The position numbers and the translations under genes were made by a program. Below the pieces are notes generated by a model. It was not told where the DNA came from and searched no databases. It was given only the letters and a program-made list of their open reading frames with translations. Below are positions 11,175 through 24,619 of a DNA stretch of 64,000 bases, in pieces. Location of the stretch: the NCBI GenBank assembly GCA_009763385.1, contig CM019823.1, positions 169,600,302 through 169,664,301 of the forward strand, in the 5' to 3' direction. This stretch comes from Coix lacryma-jobi var. lacryma-jobi (Eukaryota > Streptophyta > Magnoliopsida > Poales > Poaceae). Within the stretch, counting starts at the first letter, position 1. The number at the start of each line of letters is the position of its first letter.

Positions 11175-14100
11175 ATGGCGACAGCCGGTGGCGCCGCACC
11201 GCCGGCAATGGACGAGAAGGCGCGGCGCACGCGCGACCTCCTCGCTAGCTTCTACAACACCGACCCATCCGCGGGCGCCGGGGCCGCGGCCCCCGCGTCC
11301 CTGGCGCGGCCGTCTCCTACTGCCGCGCCCGCATCGCCCCTCGACACCATCAACTCCACCTCCTTCGATCCCGACATCTACATGAATGTCCTGGTTCGTG
11401 CTTGTGTCTGATCCCCTCTCCGTCCCTGTTCCTCGTCTCTCAGATCCAGCTCCCTGCTTCTCGGTCTGATAGTATAGTTGGGGACCTGTTGCGTAGACTT
11501 CGAATGAATGTGATGAACTGTGGTCTGTAATAGCCCCTGAATTTATTAATCTCTTTCTGGAATTGACCTGGTTATTCACATTGCATTTGCCTCGAGATCA
11601 ACCGAGCCAAAATGTCATATCCTATGATGCTGTTAACTTTTGTATTTAATCAGTGTTGTGCAATTTGTGTATATGCTGCTAAAATTTCTGACGTGTGTGT
11701 AGCTCATGGAGTTGAGTTTTGAATGAAATTTGTTCCAGTGTCTTGTAATTATAAATGTAATTGTGCCCAGGAAATAGAATCCTCAAGAGATGATTTCTGA
11801 GACGGTGAGTTGCATACATAACATGAATTGTAGCAAGTTTACAAAAACAGATGCAATTGAAATTGTACGTTGGAGCACTTCTATCAGCATGCACATAGTG
11901 TGCTTGCTGTATAACTACACTCTTGAATTTTGCACGCTCTAGATTGTTTTTAAACTAAGACCTTAATCGTATTTTTTTCCCCGCAAAAAAATGCATTTAT
12001 TTTAACTAGGAGCATTTCCATGCTGCATATTTTAGTTATGCTGCATACTTATCCTTGGGATCTAGACACATGTATGATGTGAATCAGAAAGCTTAAATTT
12101 ATTGCCATGCTACTTATGTAGTTAGAGTTAGACTACTTGTTAGATTAGCATTACTTTTTTATAGTTTCATTTTACTCATATAGTTTGCTTATGCTACATC
12201 CTTAGAGTTAGGGATCTAGACACATGAATGATGTGAATAAGAAAGATTAAATTTTTTGCCATGCTACTTATGTAGTTAGAGTTAGACTACTTGTTACAGT
12301 AGCATTACTTTTTTATAGTTTCAGTTTACTCATATAGTTTGTTTATGCTACATAGTTTACACTGGCATTACCTTTTTACATTATTATTTCTTTTCTGTTT
12401 TGTACATAGCTTACTGGCATTCTGACTATATGAGATTTAAAATGACCTATCACTCGAATGACCTTTTTCTTCAAATATTTGTTGTATGCGTTGCCATTTC
12501 ACTTGAATGGCTTGAGTTATTACACTGTTCCATACTTGGACTGCTGCAAATGGTTTTACAAGAAAGCTGAAATGGTTTTGGCTCTTTTTCTATATATATG
12601 GACCTATGATATCTTTGTATTGTGCCTTAAACTACAACAACAACAAACAACAACAACAACCAAGCCTCTTAGTCCCAAACAAGTTGGGGTAGGCTAGAGT
12701 TGAAACCCAACAAGAGACCCTAGTCACGGTTCAGGCACGTCAATGGCTACTCTCCATGCATTTCTATCCAACATAGATCTCTAGGTATATCCCAACTTTT
12801 TAGATCTCTCTTTATTGCCTCCCCCCACGTCAATTTTGGTCTACCTCTACCTCTCCTCACATGAAAATCTTGTGCTAAAACTCCACAATGCACTGGTGCC
12901 TCCGGAGGTCTCCTTTGGACATGACCAAACCACCTCAATCGATGTTGGACCAACTTTTCTTCAATTGGTGCTACCCCTAGCCGGTCACGAATATCGTCAT
13001 TTCGGACTCGGTCCATCCTTGTGTGGCCACAAATCCAGCGCAACATACGCATTTCTGCAACACTCATTTGTGACCTTGTTAAATGATTTGCTAGCTGGAA
13101 TTTTGTTCAAGTTTTTTTTCTAATTACCGATGAGTTGACCAAGATTTGGTTAAAAAATGTATAGGATGTGACCAAAGGGCTATAGGCTTGCCATAATTTC
13201 ATACACTAAACATAGGTCATTACTGAAAATTGTCAAGATTTTTGGGGCCCAAACTACGTACCCTAATATGCTATTGTCAGTGTAATAGCGTTTGTTGAAA
13301 GCATAAATTAGTATGACATAATATCGTGTTTAGTTTGTTAGTCCTGATACCTAAGAGTAGGATGCTGACTTCTCATGTTGTTTTCAGGTGCAACAATCCA
13401 ATCTGGAAGGTCTTTTACAGAGGCATGTGAAAATGGCTGCTGAGATCAAGAACCTAGACACAGATTTACAGATGCTAGTGTATGAGAATTATAACAAGTT
13501 TATTAGTGCAACTGACACTATAAAAAGGTGATGCTATTTCCTTACTGATGGCTCAGACTTCTTCTGTTAATGAGGTTGATGTACTAGTGCCATTATTTTT
13601 TCTACGGTTGTGATGTGTATCACTATGTATTTATGATTTTTCCATAGGATGAAGACTAACATTGTTGGAATGGAGGCAAATATGGAGCAGCTCCTTACAA
13701 AGGTATGCACTATCGTATGGTTGACTCATTTTTACATGGTTGAACCAATCTACGTTTGCTTTTTCCAGATACATCAGTACAATCAAAAAGCGACACAGTG
13801 AATACATCTCTTTTTGACAAAAGGGAAAACATCGAGAAATTACATCGTACACGCAATCTGCTCCGGAAAGTTCAAGTATATACTCTCCTCCTGCTTACAT
13901 TATTAATCTTAGAACCAATGATTATGCTGCTCCATTAGTCATTGTTACCAAGAACTAACAAATTTGTAGTTTCATAAATATGCAAATTTCTGCAATAATG
14001 ATATGGTTAAACCTAAGGCTACTCCCAATGGTGGTATCATGCACATCAATTAGGTGCCAATAGACATAGGATTTTTTTATTGTTGCGGAATTAAATATGA

Positions 14101-17100
14101 GAGAAAACAATGCCTACCACGAAGTCCAATATCAGCTTTGGCCCACTCTCTTAAACACAACATAACAACATTTAATTATTTTTTAACTCCTAAGAAGCAA
14201 CAGTGTGGTACTATGCATTGTAGGTGTTAGACAGTCGCATGTAGGCTCTTGGGCTCTCAGCCCATTATGGCTAATATAAATTGATTGATACTCTATTAGG
14301 CAAGGAGATCCCACGGTGGTCCTCCTTGCCTATATATGTACTCTGCCAATTGGCCTCATAATCAATCTAGCAATTCCAATTGCCTTCGCCTTTCGCCTCT
14401 ACACATGAATTTGGTGATCTACTTTATACGGCATGCCCGTGGCGGAGCGTGCCACAAAAGCGAGGGGGGGGCAATTTATGCGGTGATTCCTGGGTGAATA
14501 TGTGACATGGCATGCTGCTTACGCCTTGCACCGGCATCCTCAGACTGCCTTTGCTTGCTTGGCTCAAGGACAGCTCGTTAAGTTGTTGTGTGTGTTGTGC
14601 TGTTAGCTTACCATCTTGTGCCGTTATGGTCAGGCCAAAGCTTATGTACAAGGCTTAATTTAGTTATACCTAATTCTTCATGCTTCTCCAAGCCTTCAAG
14701 ATCTAGGTGTCCTATTCTTCTCCTTCAACATGTCTTATACTCATGTCCTTCTCCATGTACAGCAACACTAGCTGGAATGCTGGATGACACAACTAGTGAC
14801 CAGAGATATAGGGACGCTAGCGTGGAAGAGGGGGGGGGAAACCCAGGTTAGCCGCTACTACACTGACTCTGCCAGTGGACATGGCAGTCTTGGATATAAC
14901 AACATGATATTATGCATTGGGACTTTGGGAGTAGCCTAAGTGGTATATATATGTGTGTGTGTCATTGTTGTTGTCCTAGCCCATGTGTTGTGGGAGGCCC
15001 TACCGCCCTAGTGATCTACATGTTTAGTTTAACATGAAGTTTTGGTGTTGCATAGGGAATGCAGTGATGCAAACCCAAGGTAATTAAGTGTAGCAAGGAA
15101 AATAATTGACAAGTTGTGCTTGTCTAGTTTATCCCACTTGAGATATATGAGTCTCCTATTGTCTATTTGGATCACTAAACTTTATACTGCATGAAATATA
15201 TTTAAGTTAGAAACATGCGAGTATGTGACTGACCTCCATGAGTTTTGTTTGTTTCTGTAACGTTAAGACATGCCATGAAGATGTTTGTTCGAGACCACTT
15301 GGTCAATAGTTTACTTTGTATACCTTTTTTTTTAAATCCCTCCAGGCCCAGGGTATTTCTACCACCAGTGAATTCTAATAACTAACTAAATGTAGGTTCA
15401 GAAAAAAGAAAACTTTTGATAATAAAATGTTAGTTGACATCAACTTCTTCTGCAGTTCATATATGACCTTCCAACTCGGCTTAACAAATGCATCAAGGCA
15501 GAAGCATATGCAGATGCTGTCAGGTTTTTTACAGGAGCAAAACCTATTTTTGAGGTAAATACGAGTTTAAGTGAAATTCCTCATCTTAGAAACTCCCTGC
15601 AATACCTTTTACCATGCTCTTTCATGTACTTTCTTCTGTATTATAGGCGTATGGAGATACATCCTTTCAAGACTGTAAAAAGGCATCTGAGGAGGCAATG
15701 GATTTAGTTATACAAGACCTTCAGGTAACTGCACATTTTGACTCAGATTTATACGGAAGATGACATAATTATTTGTCCAAATGCCATCTAATACTCATCA
15801 ACCATTACATAATTGCATATTCTAATTGTGTAGATTTTAATACTGCTTACTGCCCATAAATTTACAGGCTAAGTTATACTCAGATTCTGAACCTATTGAA
15901 GCAAGAGCAGAAGCTGTAGTTCTCCTTAAACAATTGAACTTTCCGGTATGTATTTTATCACTGCTAGTTATATTAATGTGCATATCGATGAGGCTATGTC
16001 AGAGCTCTTCTTTGTCTTGCAATGTACTACTTGCATGTTTTGCTTTTTTTTTCTTCTGTAAATGTGCATCTTATTATTTTTATATGTTAACAGGTGGACA
16101 ACTTAAAATCGAATCTACTTGAGAAGCTGGAAGATTGCCTCCTGAATTTCCAGAATGAGCCTACGCAGGTGTATATTGTTACTAACCTTAGAGGTTATAT
16201 CAGAATATTACAACTGAACAGTTTTATTTAGTATTATTATATGGAAGTTGGGACCGGCACTGCTTTTGTTGCTTGTATTGCTCATGCTGTAACATGCAGC
16301 CTAGTTGTAATGTCTGTTTATGTGTTTGCCCTACTGTATTGATTAATCATCTAATATCTTGTGCTAATTTTTTGTTAGGCTTCAATTGGTGACATCTCGA
16401 AGACATTCCGTGCTTACTTAATAATATTTCCTGATTCAGAAAGGCGTCTCATTGAACTCGCACAAGCTTTGTTTTCAAAGTAAGTTTAGTTCAGTCCTTA
16501 TGCAACTGTGACATCAAACAGTCGGCTGTCCTTGCTACCATTAACTAGATCCTGCCAAATCTTTTCTGCTTTAGCTCCCAGAATATAAACCGAGATTACT
16601 GATGAAGATACATGACATGCCTTCTTCCTTTAATAATATCAACATTCTAATCCTGAAAGATAAAGCCTCCGAGTTGATGTGTGTCCATAAAGCTTTGTAG
16701 ATATAACTTCAGATGGTTATTTTTCTCACTATTTTAAATTTCAAATTCTAAATTCTTGAGAAGATCAAAGCATCTTGTGGGGGGATATCACAATTGGTCT
16801 TGCTTCTTTGATTTGCGCTGCTTGGGAGTGATGGAGGCGTGGGGCAGGGTGCTAGGAGGCACTCCCCCTATTCTACCTCTGTTCCTGCTAATATTGGGGG
16901 CTGAAGCTGATGAGGCAGCTGTGTTGGAAATAATCCGCTGTCTAGGTGCATGCTAGCGTCTAGGTTCATATCCTTAACTTTAGCTTAATTTCAGCATGAA
17001 GTAATAGTAGCAAAGGCTGAAGCCTGTTTGGATCCATTAGCTCTAAAAATTAACTAGCTAATTGCTACTGTTTTTTTTAGCTAGCTAATTTTTAACAGGA

Positions 17101-20100
17101 GGTTGTTTGGATCCACCTGCTAATGGTAGTTGGATAGTGAGTTGAAGGTGTATATGAACTATTAGCACCTGTTAGCAACTCCAAACCTGCTAATGGAACG
17201 AGGCCAATCTCAATGGTGAGTTTCATTTTGTTGTTTCCAAGACTGCCATGTCATATAAAATAAAATGAAACTTGAATGAAACTCTCCATTGAGAGTGAGA
17301 GTTTCATGGTAAAGTTTCATAGGCATTAAATTTCATGACTCATAGAGAGTTGGTATTCGTGCCAAGAGAGTTTCATCTAGATGAAACTCATTTCTTCTCT
17401 CACTTCTTAAATACACCGCCATGTCATCAACAATGTCTATGTGGCAACCTATTTAATGCAAATGAAACTCAAATGAAACGCCCATTGAGATTGGCCATAG
17501 TTAGCAGTCCTTCAGCTAAAATTACCAGGTTTATTAGCAGGTCTGTTTGGATCCACTAGTACTAATTTTAGCTGCTAATTTTAGTGCTAATGGATCCAAA
17601 CAGGCCCTAACTGTGCAATATTCTGCATTAATGGGAGGCTATCACAGCCTGATTTGTAGCTCACGGCTGTCTGCAAGTAGACTAAAAGGCTAAGCCATTT
17701 CCAGCCATCAAACCCACTATGTTCTCATGTGTGAGTTCCTGGGTGCTATCTGTCATTGGAGCTGCTTTTCGAACCTGTTGCTACTTGCTAGAATGGGAAA
17801 GGACCCTTGAGTTGAGTGTGTGAACAACCTGGTGCATGTCCTATATTTTCAAATGCAGAGAGAAATGGGAGTGAAGAAAACCATGGGAATATTTTCTTTT
17901 CTTTTTCTTTTTCTGCTTCCTACCATTCTACTCATGACTGTTACATACTCCTTAGTGTGCAATGGGGATAGTAGATAATTACTGCTGCGATACACGGTTC
18001 TGTGAGATAAATACTAAATAGAGACATTTATCTGCTCCATATGGCATATGCTTGCTTTGCTTGTTTATCTTATATTTCTACTAGATTCATTCATCAATAT
18101 ACACTTGTCTTTTTCTTTTGACGAAGCCGATATGAAGCAGTCAGAGAGAATCTGAAGAAAAGAATCACATCAACAGATCTACTGGCAATGCTACGTAAGA
18201 ACTTTATCTATATTCTATGTTATAGCACCGTTGCAATTTTGTTTACAGAATATGCTTATAACAATAGTGTAACCTCTGTTTGTAGTGATCGTTGGAATTT
18301 GAATTCATATGTCAAAAGGCATTCCCTCTGTAGGAAAGCCTGCTTAATCTTAACATCCTGGCATTCGTTCAGTGGTATTTTTACCTTTAGGACCACTTAG
18401 CTGTTGCTTCGCTATGCTGTATTGTATTGACATTGAAGCTTACTAATTCTACTGAGATTTTGCTGTTATGTCTTGAATATGATTCTTTCGAAGTGCTGCT
18501 TCCGCAATGCCAACAATGGTCTTGCTTAAAATTTGATATTATTGTAAGATTATTGAACAGTTTCAATTTAATACTGCTATTCTTTGGTGATCAAAGGATC
18601 CTTATGGGAGGATGCAACCGCCATCGATGAAGTTATTCCGGAGGCTGCGCTACCAGCTTTTTCTTTAGAGGTTACTATCAGATTCAATGTTACATGTTTC
18701 TCTCTTCACTCAACTTTTATGTTCTGCCTAGAATCAAGTAGCAATTATGTGGTTAAATGTGCATAATATACTTCTTTAGTTGTCCTGTAACTCCTGTTCA
18801 TTCTTCATGGTAGTTTCTTAATATGGAAATTTGGCTTAAACCACAGTGCTTTTTCGTGCTGAGTATTGTTATTTGCTTCCAATAACTATAGAGGATATAT
18901 GGTTTAAGGCTAGGTATAATGCTCGTTGAGGCATTGTATAATATGGCAGATAATGATGTCTTGTTTTTTAAGACAGTGACTCCTGGAGTCCTGGCATAGG
19001 AGTGGACAATTCCACCAATTGATGTCTAGATTTAGTTTTTTCACTATTTGATATCCTAATTAAAGCATTCTTTTTATAATGAAGTGATAAATAGCTGGTA
19101 GCCACCAGTTCTCAGAATTATATCACGTCAATTGTTACTGTTAGTGTTGGGACATATTTGAAGCATTGGTTTGCTATGGGAGTATAATTGAGTATAATTA
19201 TCATTTGTTTGATCACTTGGAAATAACATTCTAAATCAGTTACTAGTATTTATTTATCGGGTTATTTCTTTAATGGTGATACAGTATTATGTTATTTTCA
19301 TATGTATCATGTAGCAGCACCCACTCAGTAGACTCAGTTTCTCTCTGCCTGAGAACCTATACATTGACTTAGAAATCAGCAAAAAATGGTTTGTGCTATA
19401 TGTTTAGCTGACAATTGTTTGTTTGTATACTTTGGATGTATAGTGTTGCTGTATAGGTTATATGATACATTTTTTGGGAAATACTGAAGGTTTATTTCTT
19501 CCCTCTTATATTTTCTTATTCAGGAAAAAATTGAATATACTTAAAAACACCTTTCTGTAATTGCTGCTTTTGATATCTTTGATATCCACTTCATGTTTCT
19601 TGATGCTGATTTTGTGCATGCCAATTTTTTTCCTACTGGCAGACTACTCGAGACATTATTAGGCAACACATAGCAACTGCATTTCTCCATCTTCAAAGTG
19701 AAATATCAGGTCCCCACCTTCCACCATACTTTGCTTTTTTTCTCCAGAACTGACTTCATCCGGGATTGAAGTTCAGATGTGATTTACCAGTAACTTATTT
19801 TGGTTTAGCTTGTAATGCTACAATTATGAAAGTAGAAAAAGATCTTGAGTAGAAAAATTAACATCTGTTATACATGGGTGAGCAGAGGCACTGGTTAGGA
19901 CACATTCAACATCAAATGGAAGTTAGAGAGTCACAGCTGCAAACTGCTATGGAGACAAGCAAAATCAAGGTATCTCAAGGATGTGTTGATCTCCTGCAGG
20001 TACATACTTGTCATGTTGTCATGTTTGTCTCAGAACTTTTGAACACCCATCCATTTTGTCATGTTGTCAAACAACATAAATGTTACATGCAATCAAAGTT

Positions 20101-23100
20101 CGTGACTTTCTTACTTTGTTTTAATGTTCTATTTCTGGCCATGCTGCTTCCAGGAATTTCAACATCTGATAGATGGCAATATTGAGTTTCTTGTAAAGAT
20201 GAGAGATTTGATTATTGATTGGGTACAAGAAGGTTTTCAAGATTTTTTCCAGAAACTTGATGGGCATTTTCATGTGCTTTCTGGGAGAAGCAAAAAAAAA
20301 TCACAAGAGTCAACTATGGATTCTGTGCAAATTGATAAGGTCCCAACAGTCTTGGTACTTATGCTTGCACAACTCTGTGTTTACATTGAACAAACAACAG
20401 TCCCTAAAGTTACAGAGGTACATTCATCGCTGCCAATCACTTGGCCACTGTCCAATGTGAAACTTCATAATGAAACAATTCTGGCTTCTGTTACCTTTTT
20501 TAGGAGCTGGCTTCTTCTTTTTTTGGAGGTGGTGCACGTAGCTACGAATATGGACCACCTTTTGTGCCTGGAGAAATATGTCGGCTATATCGTTCATCGG
20601 GAGAGAAATTCTTGCACCATGTAGGAAGCATTCTTTATCTTCTGTTCTTTTTCATTCTATTATTCATTGTTACTGGCTTTTATGTAGAGGTTTTATCTCA
20701 CTGTCGCATATGGTGGTTTAATTTCTTTGCTTCTCTTCAGCTGCTGTATGGAATTAAATAAGTACATAAATTGAAAAGAAGGCTTGCAGAATAGTGTTCT
20801 CTCTTGTACTTTTCGATCTCCTTGTTACAAAAAGCTGGGTGCACTCTTGTACTCCCTCAGTTCCAAATTATAAGTTGTTTTGGCTTTGTTAGATACTGTA
20901 CATAGTTTTTGCTATGTATCTAGACATAACCTATATCTAGGCGCATAGCAAAAGCTATGCATCTAGAAAAATGGCATATAATTTGGAACAGAGTAACGAG
21001 TAATAGGGAAAAAGTGCTATGTGTGCACTATTTAGTCCATCAGTTTTTTCAGATCATAAATCTATTGCATGTGGATATATTTAACTCGGTAAGCAATGTT
21101 AGTACATGCATGGTATCTTGTCATGAAAACATAGTGCCATGCCATTACTTTGTCTAGAATTTTTTGTTTCCAAAAGCAACCAGTTGCAGTCTCTAAGTAT
21201 CCAAGTCGCAGTTTGCATGTGAAGGGTGATCTCCTTTGTCATGGGAGCATAATCAGAAACTCTACTGTTTATAATCTGAATTTGCTTAATCCTTTTCTCC
21301 TTTGTACATTGTTTTAAAAGTTGATCTGGCAGTGTCGATAACTAAATATTGTGTTCCTTGGAGCAGTACATAAATATGAAGACTCAGAAGATCTCCAAAC
21401 TTTTTAATAAGCGATTTACAACACCGGTTTGGATTAAGGTTAGCCTTTGTATTCAACAGAATATTCAGTGATTTCGCTTTTTCTGGTTTTGTTGCTCAAA
21501 TTTGCATTTCTTTTTCTTTATTTGTGCAACAGCACAAGGAACCTAGGGAAGTGAACATGTTTGTTGATCTACTTCTCCTAGAGGTTTGTCCAGTTCCTTT
21601 TCTTATTGCATTATGTGTACTTCTGGCTACAAATTCATAATTGAGTACACAGTACCATGTCATTTTAGGTATTGGAGTCTGCTTTCAGAAAAAAAAATGA
21701 TTTCTTACTGGAAATTCTGGTTTTATAGTTTTCTCTAAGTAAATGGTTATCATTTTTCTTTTAGATCAATGGTGTGGTATCTGAAGTCAAGCAGATCTTA
21801 CCTGGTATAGTTCGGCGACATCGGCATTCTGATAGCACTGGTAGCACAACTTCCTCCAGAAGCAATCCAATGCGAGAAGACATGATGAACCGATCAAACA
21901 CGCATCGTGCTAGAAGTCAGTTTTTAGAAAACCACCTGGCAAAGTTATTCGAGCAGAAAATGGAAATATTCACCAAAGTTGAATACACACAGGTAATCTC
22001 CCAGAATTAACTCCCTTGTCCTTTTAGAAGTAAAAAGTTGTTGTGAACTTTGGTTTCATTAATCTATTAGTTTGTTAAATATTTGGACTAGGGACAATAC
22101 CGCATCAGTAATCACAATGGTTATCTTGTACCTATATGGGTTATAACAGAAGTTCAAACATTTGTATACACGTTCTGATTGTTTTAAGTGAAAACAGTAA
22201 TTCATGATGCGCTGATAGTTTTTTGTTGCCAGAATTTTCTCAAGTGCATTGCATACTTGCTCAGGAAATTAGTTATTTCCAAAAGTTGAGAGAATCACCT
22301 ATTCAGGAGAATTGATAAAGGATCGCCTATTCAATGGGACTATTGTAGATTTGTATAACCTTATCATTTGTGCATCATGTAGTATTTATGATCTCTGCCT
22401 TTATTTCCTTTTTCACTTGATGATTAAATTGAAGTTTCATTAGGTTGCAAGAATATACTGAACCATGCTGTGAGATTTACTGATCCAGGCAAAATATTCC
22501 TGTCAAACATTTTAAGTAGTGTATTTTAACAACTTGTAATTGACATTGCTGTCATATGAGCTTGTCACAGCTGGAATGGCACAAGAATGTTTTGATTCTG
22601 TTCTTTATGATTCTCCCTTTAACCATCTGGGCCCCTCTAAAGTCAACGTACATACCAATGGGCTTGAATGCTCATCTAGTTTATATCCCAAGTTTTTCAA
22701 AATAAATAAAGCATAAAAATGCAGAAGGCAAAAAAAAACTGCTGATTTACCCAAGTATCAGAATCAGTTGCCTCCAGTTTTTGGCCTTTTGGGCTCTCGT
22801 AACACTCGTTATGTTACTGCAAATCCCACATAGATCATAAAATCCACATCGATGCCAACTGCACCATAGTTTTTAGAATGTGTTGTCTGATTGAGGTTAT
22901 AGAGCAGCTTTTCAATTGAATTTTCTGATGCTATTGGTGCAGATATACTATAGTTCAAATATATTTTTCTTCCATCTACAGGAACATTACCTAGCCGCTT
23001 TTGACTGTAATTCCTTGTATTCTGGTAAATTTCAGGAATCTGTCATTTCTACTGTCCTCAAGCTCTGTCTGAAAAGCTTGCAAGAATTTGTCCGTCTTCA

Positions 23101-23432
23101 GACTTTCAACAGAAGTGGATTTCAGCAGATTCAGCTGGATATGGAATTTCTCAAGACCTCCCTTAAGGAATTTGTGGATGATGAGGCAGCTATTAGTTTT
23201 TTACTCAAAGAGGTCAGATACTGCCACTATACATTTTGATTTGCCATATATTAATTTTGCCTGAGACCAGTCAAAACTGCACTTGTGTAATTGTTCCTTA
23301 TTGTTCTTATCTGTAACTCAGATCTTCATATCTGTGCAGGTGAACAATGCTGCCCATGAGAGATGTCTTGACCCAATCCCTCTTGAGCCCCCCATATTGG
23401 ATAAGCTCATAAATGCAAAACTAGCAAAATGA
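11175..23432 (+). CDS. VPS51: VPS51 homologue (GARP/VFT tethering complex), 20 exons
   Basis: VPS51 is a subunit of the GARP/VFT complex, which tethers endosome-derived vesicles at the trans-Golgi. Exons: 11175-11393, 13388-13527, 13648-13702, 13769-13875, 15456-15554, 15647-15724, 15868-15945, 16094-16168, 16379-16479, 18127-18194, 18597-18670, 19643-19709, 19886-19999, 20154-20417, 20504-20620, 21367-21438, 21533-21583, 21765-21992, 23036-23212, 23340-23432. They sum to about 759 codons, near the usual plant length. Blocks include MDEKARRTRDLLASFYNTDP, LQMLVYENYNKFISATDTIK, SLFDKRENIEKLHRTRNLL, FIYDLPTRLNKCIKAEAYAD, ELAQALFS and a C-terminal FLKTSLKEFVDDEAAISFLL. The N-terminal part (exons 2-4) is the VPS51/EXO84-like coiled-coil segment. 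The frame slips once at about 13770 and once at about 19925, and is otherwise intact. Large introns hold a LINE fragment, a tandem duplication and nested MITEs. Confidence 0.93.
12057..12364. repeat. Two-copy tandem duplication, about 154-bp unit
   Basis: The block beginning GATCTAGACACATG at about 12059 is repeated from about 12213, with near identity through TATAGTTTC and TACTCATATAGTTTG. The unit is about 154 bp, two copies, inside VPS51 intron 1. It is noncoding. Confidence 0.8.
12630..13070 (-). mobile_element. LINE-type retroposon fragment (3' end of reverse transcriptase ORF)
   Basis: On the minus strand, 12747-13067 encodes a stretch typical of the C-terminal end of plant LINE-like ORF2 copies: MRMLRWICGHTRMDRVRN, then EEKLVQHRLRWFGHVQRR and GRPKLTWGEAIKRDLKSW. 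On the plus strand it starts with a CAACAACAAC tract and CCCAAACAAGTTGGGGTAGG, the familiar 3' end of this family. It is 5'-truncated, inserted antisense in VPS51 intron 1, and has no role in the host gene. Confidence 0.85.
14017..14936. mobile_element. Tourist-like MITE split by a 690-bp insertion
   Basis: The outer ends GGCTACTCCCAATGG and GGACTTTGGGAGTAGCC are inverted copies flanked by TAA on both sides (14014-14016, 14937-14939). Inside, TATGCATTG occurs at 14212-14220 and again at 14911-14919, bracketing about 690 bp (14221-14910) foreign to the MITE. The 9-bp duplication suggests a Mutator-type insertion. The insert also has TGTTA...TAACA ends (14225-14901) like a solo LTR, so its class is open. 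Confidence 0.7.
17032..17606. mobile_element. MITE nested within a MITE
   Basis: The outer element has ends GCCTGTTTGGATCCATTAGC and its inverse GCTAATGGATCCAAACAGGC. A second element at 17212-17496 has ends GGCCAATCTCAATGG and CCCATTGAGATTGGCC and a body of GAGTTTCAT/ATGAAACTC repeats. The outer element also contains shorter internal copies of its own end motif (TGTTTGGATCCACCTGCTAA near 17105). It lies in the intron before VPS51 exon 10. Confidence 0.85.
20850..20995. mobile_element. Small Stowaway-like MITE
   Basis: The left end ACTCCCTCAGTTCCAAATTA and the right end TAATTTGGAACAGAGTA are inverted copies. The internal arms are GCTATGTATCTAGA and GCGCATAGCAAAAGCTATGC. It is about 146 bp, in a VPS51 intron. 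Confidence 0.8.
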
Positions 23433-24619
23433 AAGAGGAAACCCCAAATGTGCGGTAGGCGGTAGCTATGCTGGTATCATTTACTCCAGTTCTGTCCATT
23501 TGAATGCACTGTTCAGAGTTATGTGTACAACTTTATAGAGTTTAGAGCGCATAGAATGTTGTTGACTGCATGTAAATCTCGAGTCAGACTCAGAACTGAA
23601 TTGCACTCCCAAATGTATACTAGTATACTTACTTGAGGGGATTCAGCTGTCAGCCCCTTTACTTGTCAAGCGACCATCAAGTTGTCTTCTGTCCATTGTT
23701 TTTTTTTTATCCCAGGTCAGGAACTGGTCTGAATTTAATCAAATGAGCATTGTGAAGTTTTTAATGAAAGATAGGTAAGTATGGTTTTTGGGGGCGCTGC
23801 ACATATAGGAACTAAGTAAGCTTTCTTTAACTGTTTCCCCCATGATAAACTTATGTTAAATGATATTGGTATTTCACGAAGGGCTTACCGTACTTTCACC
23901 TTGTTGGCAGATTGGCTACTATGACCAAGCACCTAAGGGGACCTACCTACTCTAATGGATTCACCATTTTGGAAAGCGAGGGCAGTTATCATGACTGTGG
24001 AGATGGTTTGTTGGGATTGCGGTTTTCCTTTATGCATCCTGATTTTTTTTTTTGTTCTCATCTTCTGTTGTATCATCCTTTCTTTCCAACTATATTTTCA
24101 TGTGGTACATGACACTTTCATACCTTCGCCACAATACTGCTCACCAATAACATTTTGAGCCATATTGCTACGCCTTGGAGTAAAATTTTTATTCCCCCTG
24201 GTCCTAGGAATGGTTAATCCCTTTAATTTTTCACATTTGGTATCAACAGAACAATAGGTCAGAACATTCCGCCATTAGAATTTGGTATCTGAATTGTTTA
24301 ATTGTACTAGATCTAGATTGCTGTTTTTTTTTCTTAGCATAGTGTCTATCATAACAATGTATGACCTTTGAAAGTTTGGATAGTGGAGTGTGTGTGAGAG
24401 ACTTGCAGCTCCTATTACAAGGAAAACAAAGCATCACCTCTAAGTGATCAGTGCTAACTGCATGATCGCTTACACAGCAATCTCTGCCTACATGCTAAAC
24501 TTCTCTCCGTCTTTCAAGAGCAATAACATTAACTTTACTTTACAGAACTCGATGTCCAAACAAGACTGAAGAAATGGAGTTGATGATGCAAAGCAAACGA
24601 GCTGGCTGAAGTCACAGAC
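23433..24619. other. VPS51 3' region and intergenic DNA
   Basis: This holds the VPS51 3' UTR (probably to about 23780) and the 3' flank of the minus-strand small gene. The short ORFs at 23912-24158 and 24243-24437 show no domain-like pattern. I see no transposon ends. Confidence 0.5.

Noticed and set aside
11071..11579. Minus-strand 238-codon frame over VPS51 exon 1
   Set aside because: It overlaps the conserved plus-strand first exon and is Gly/Arg-rich without a domain.
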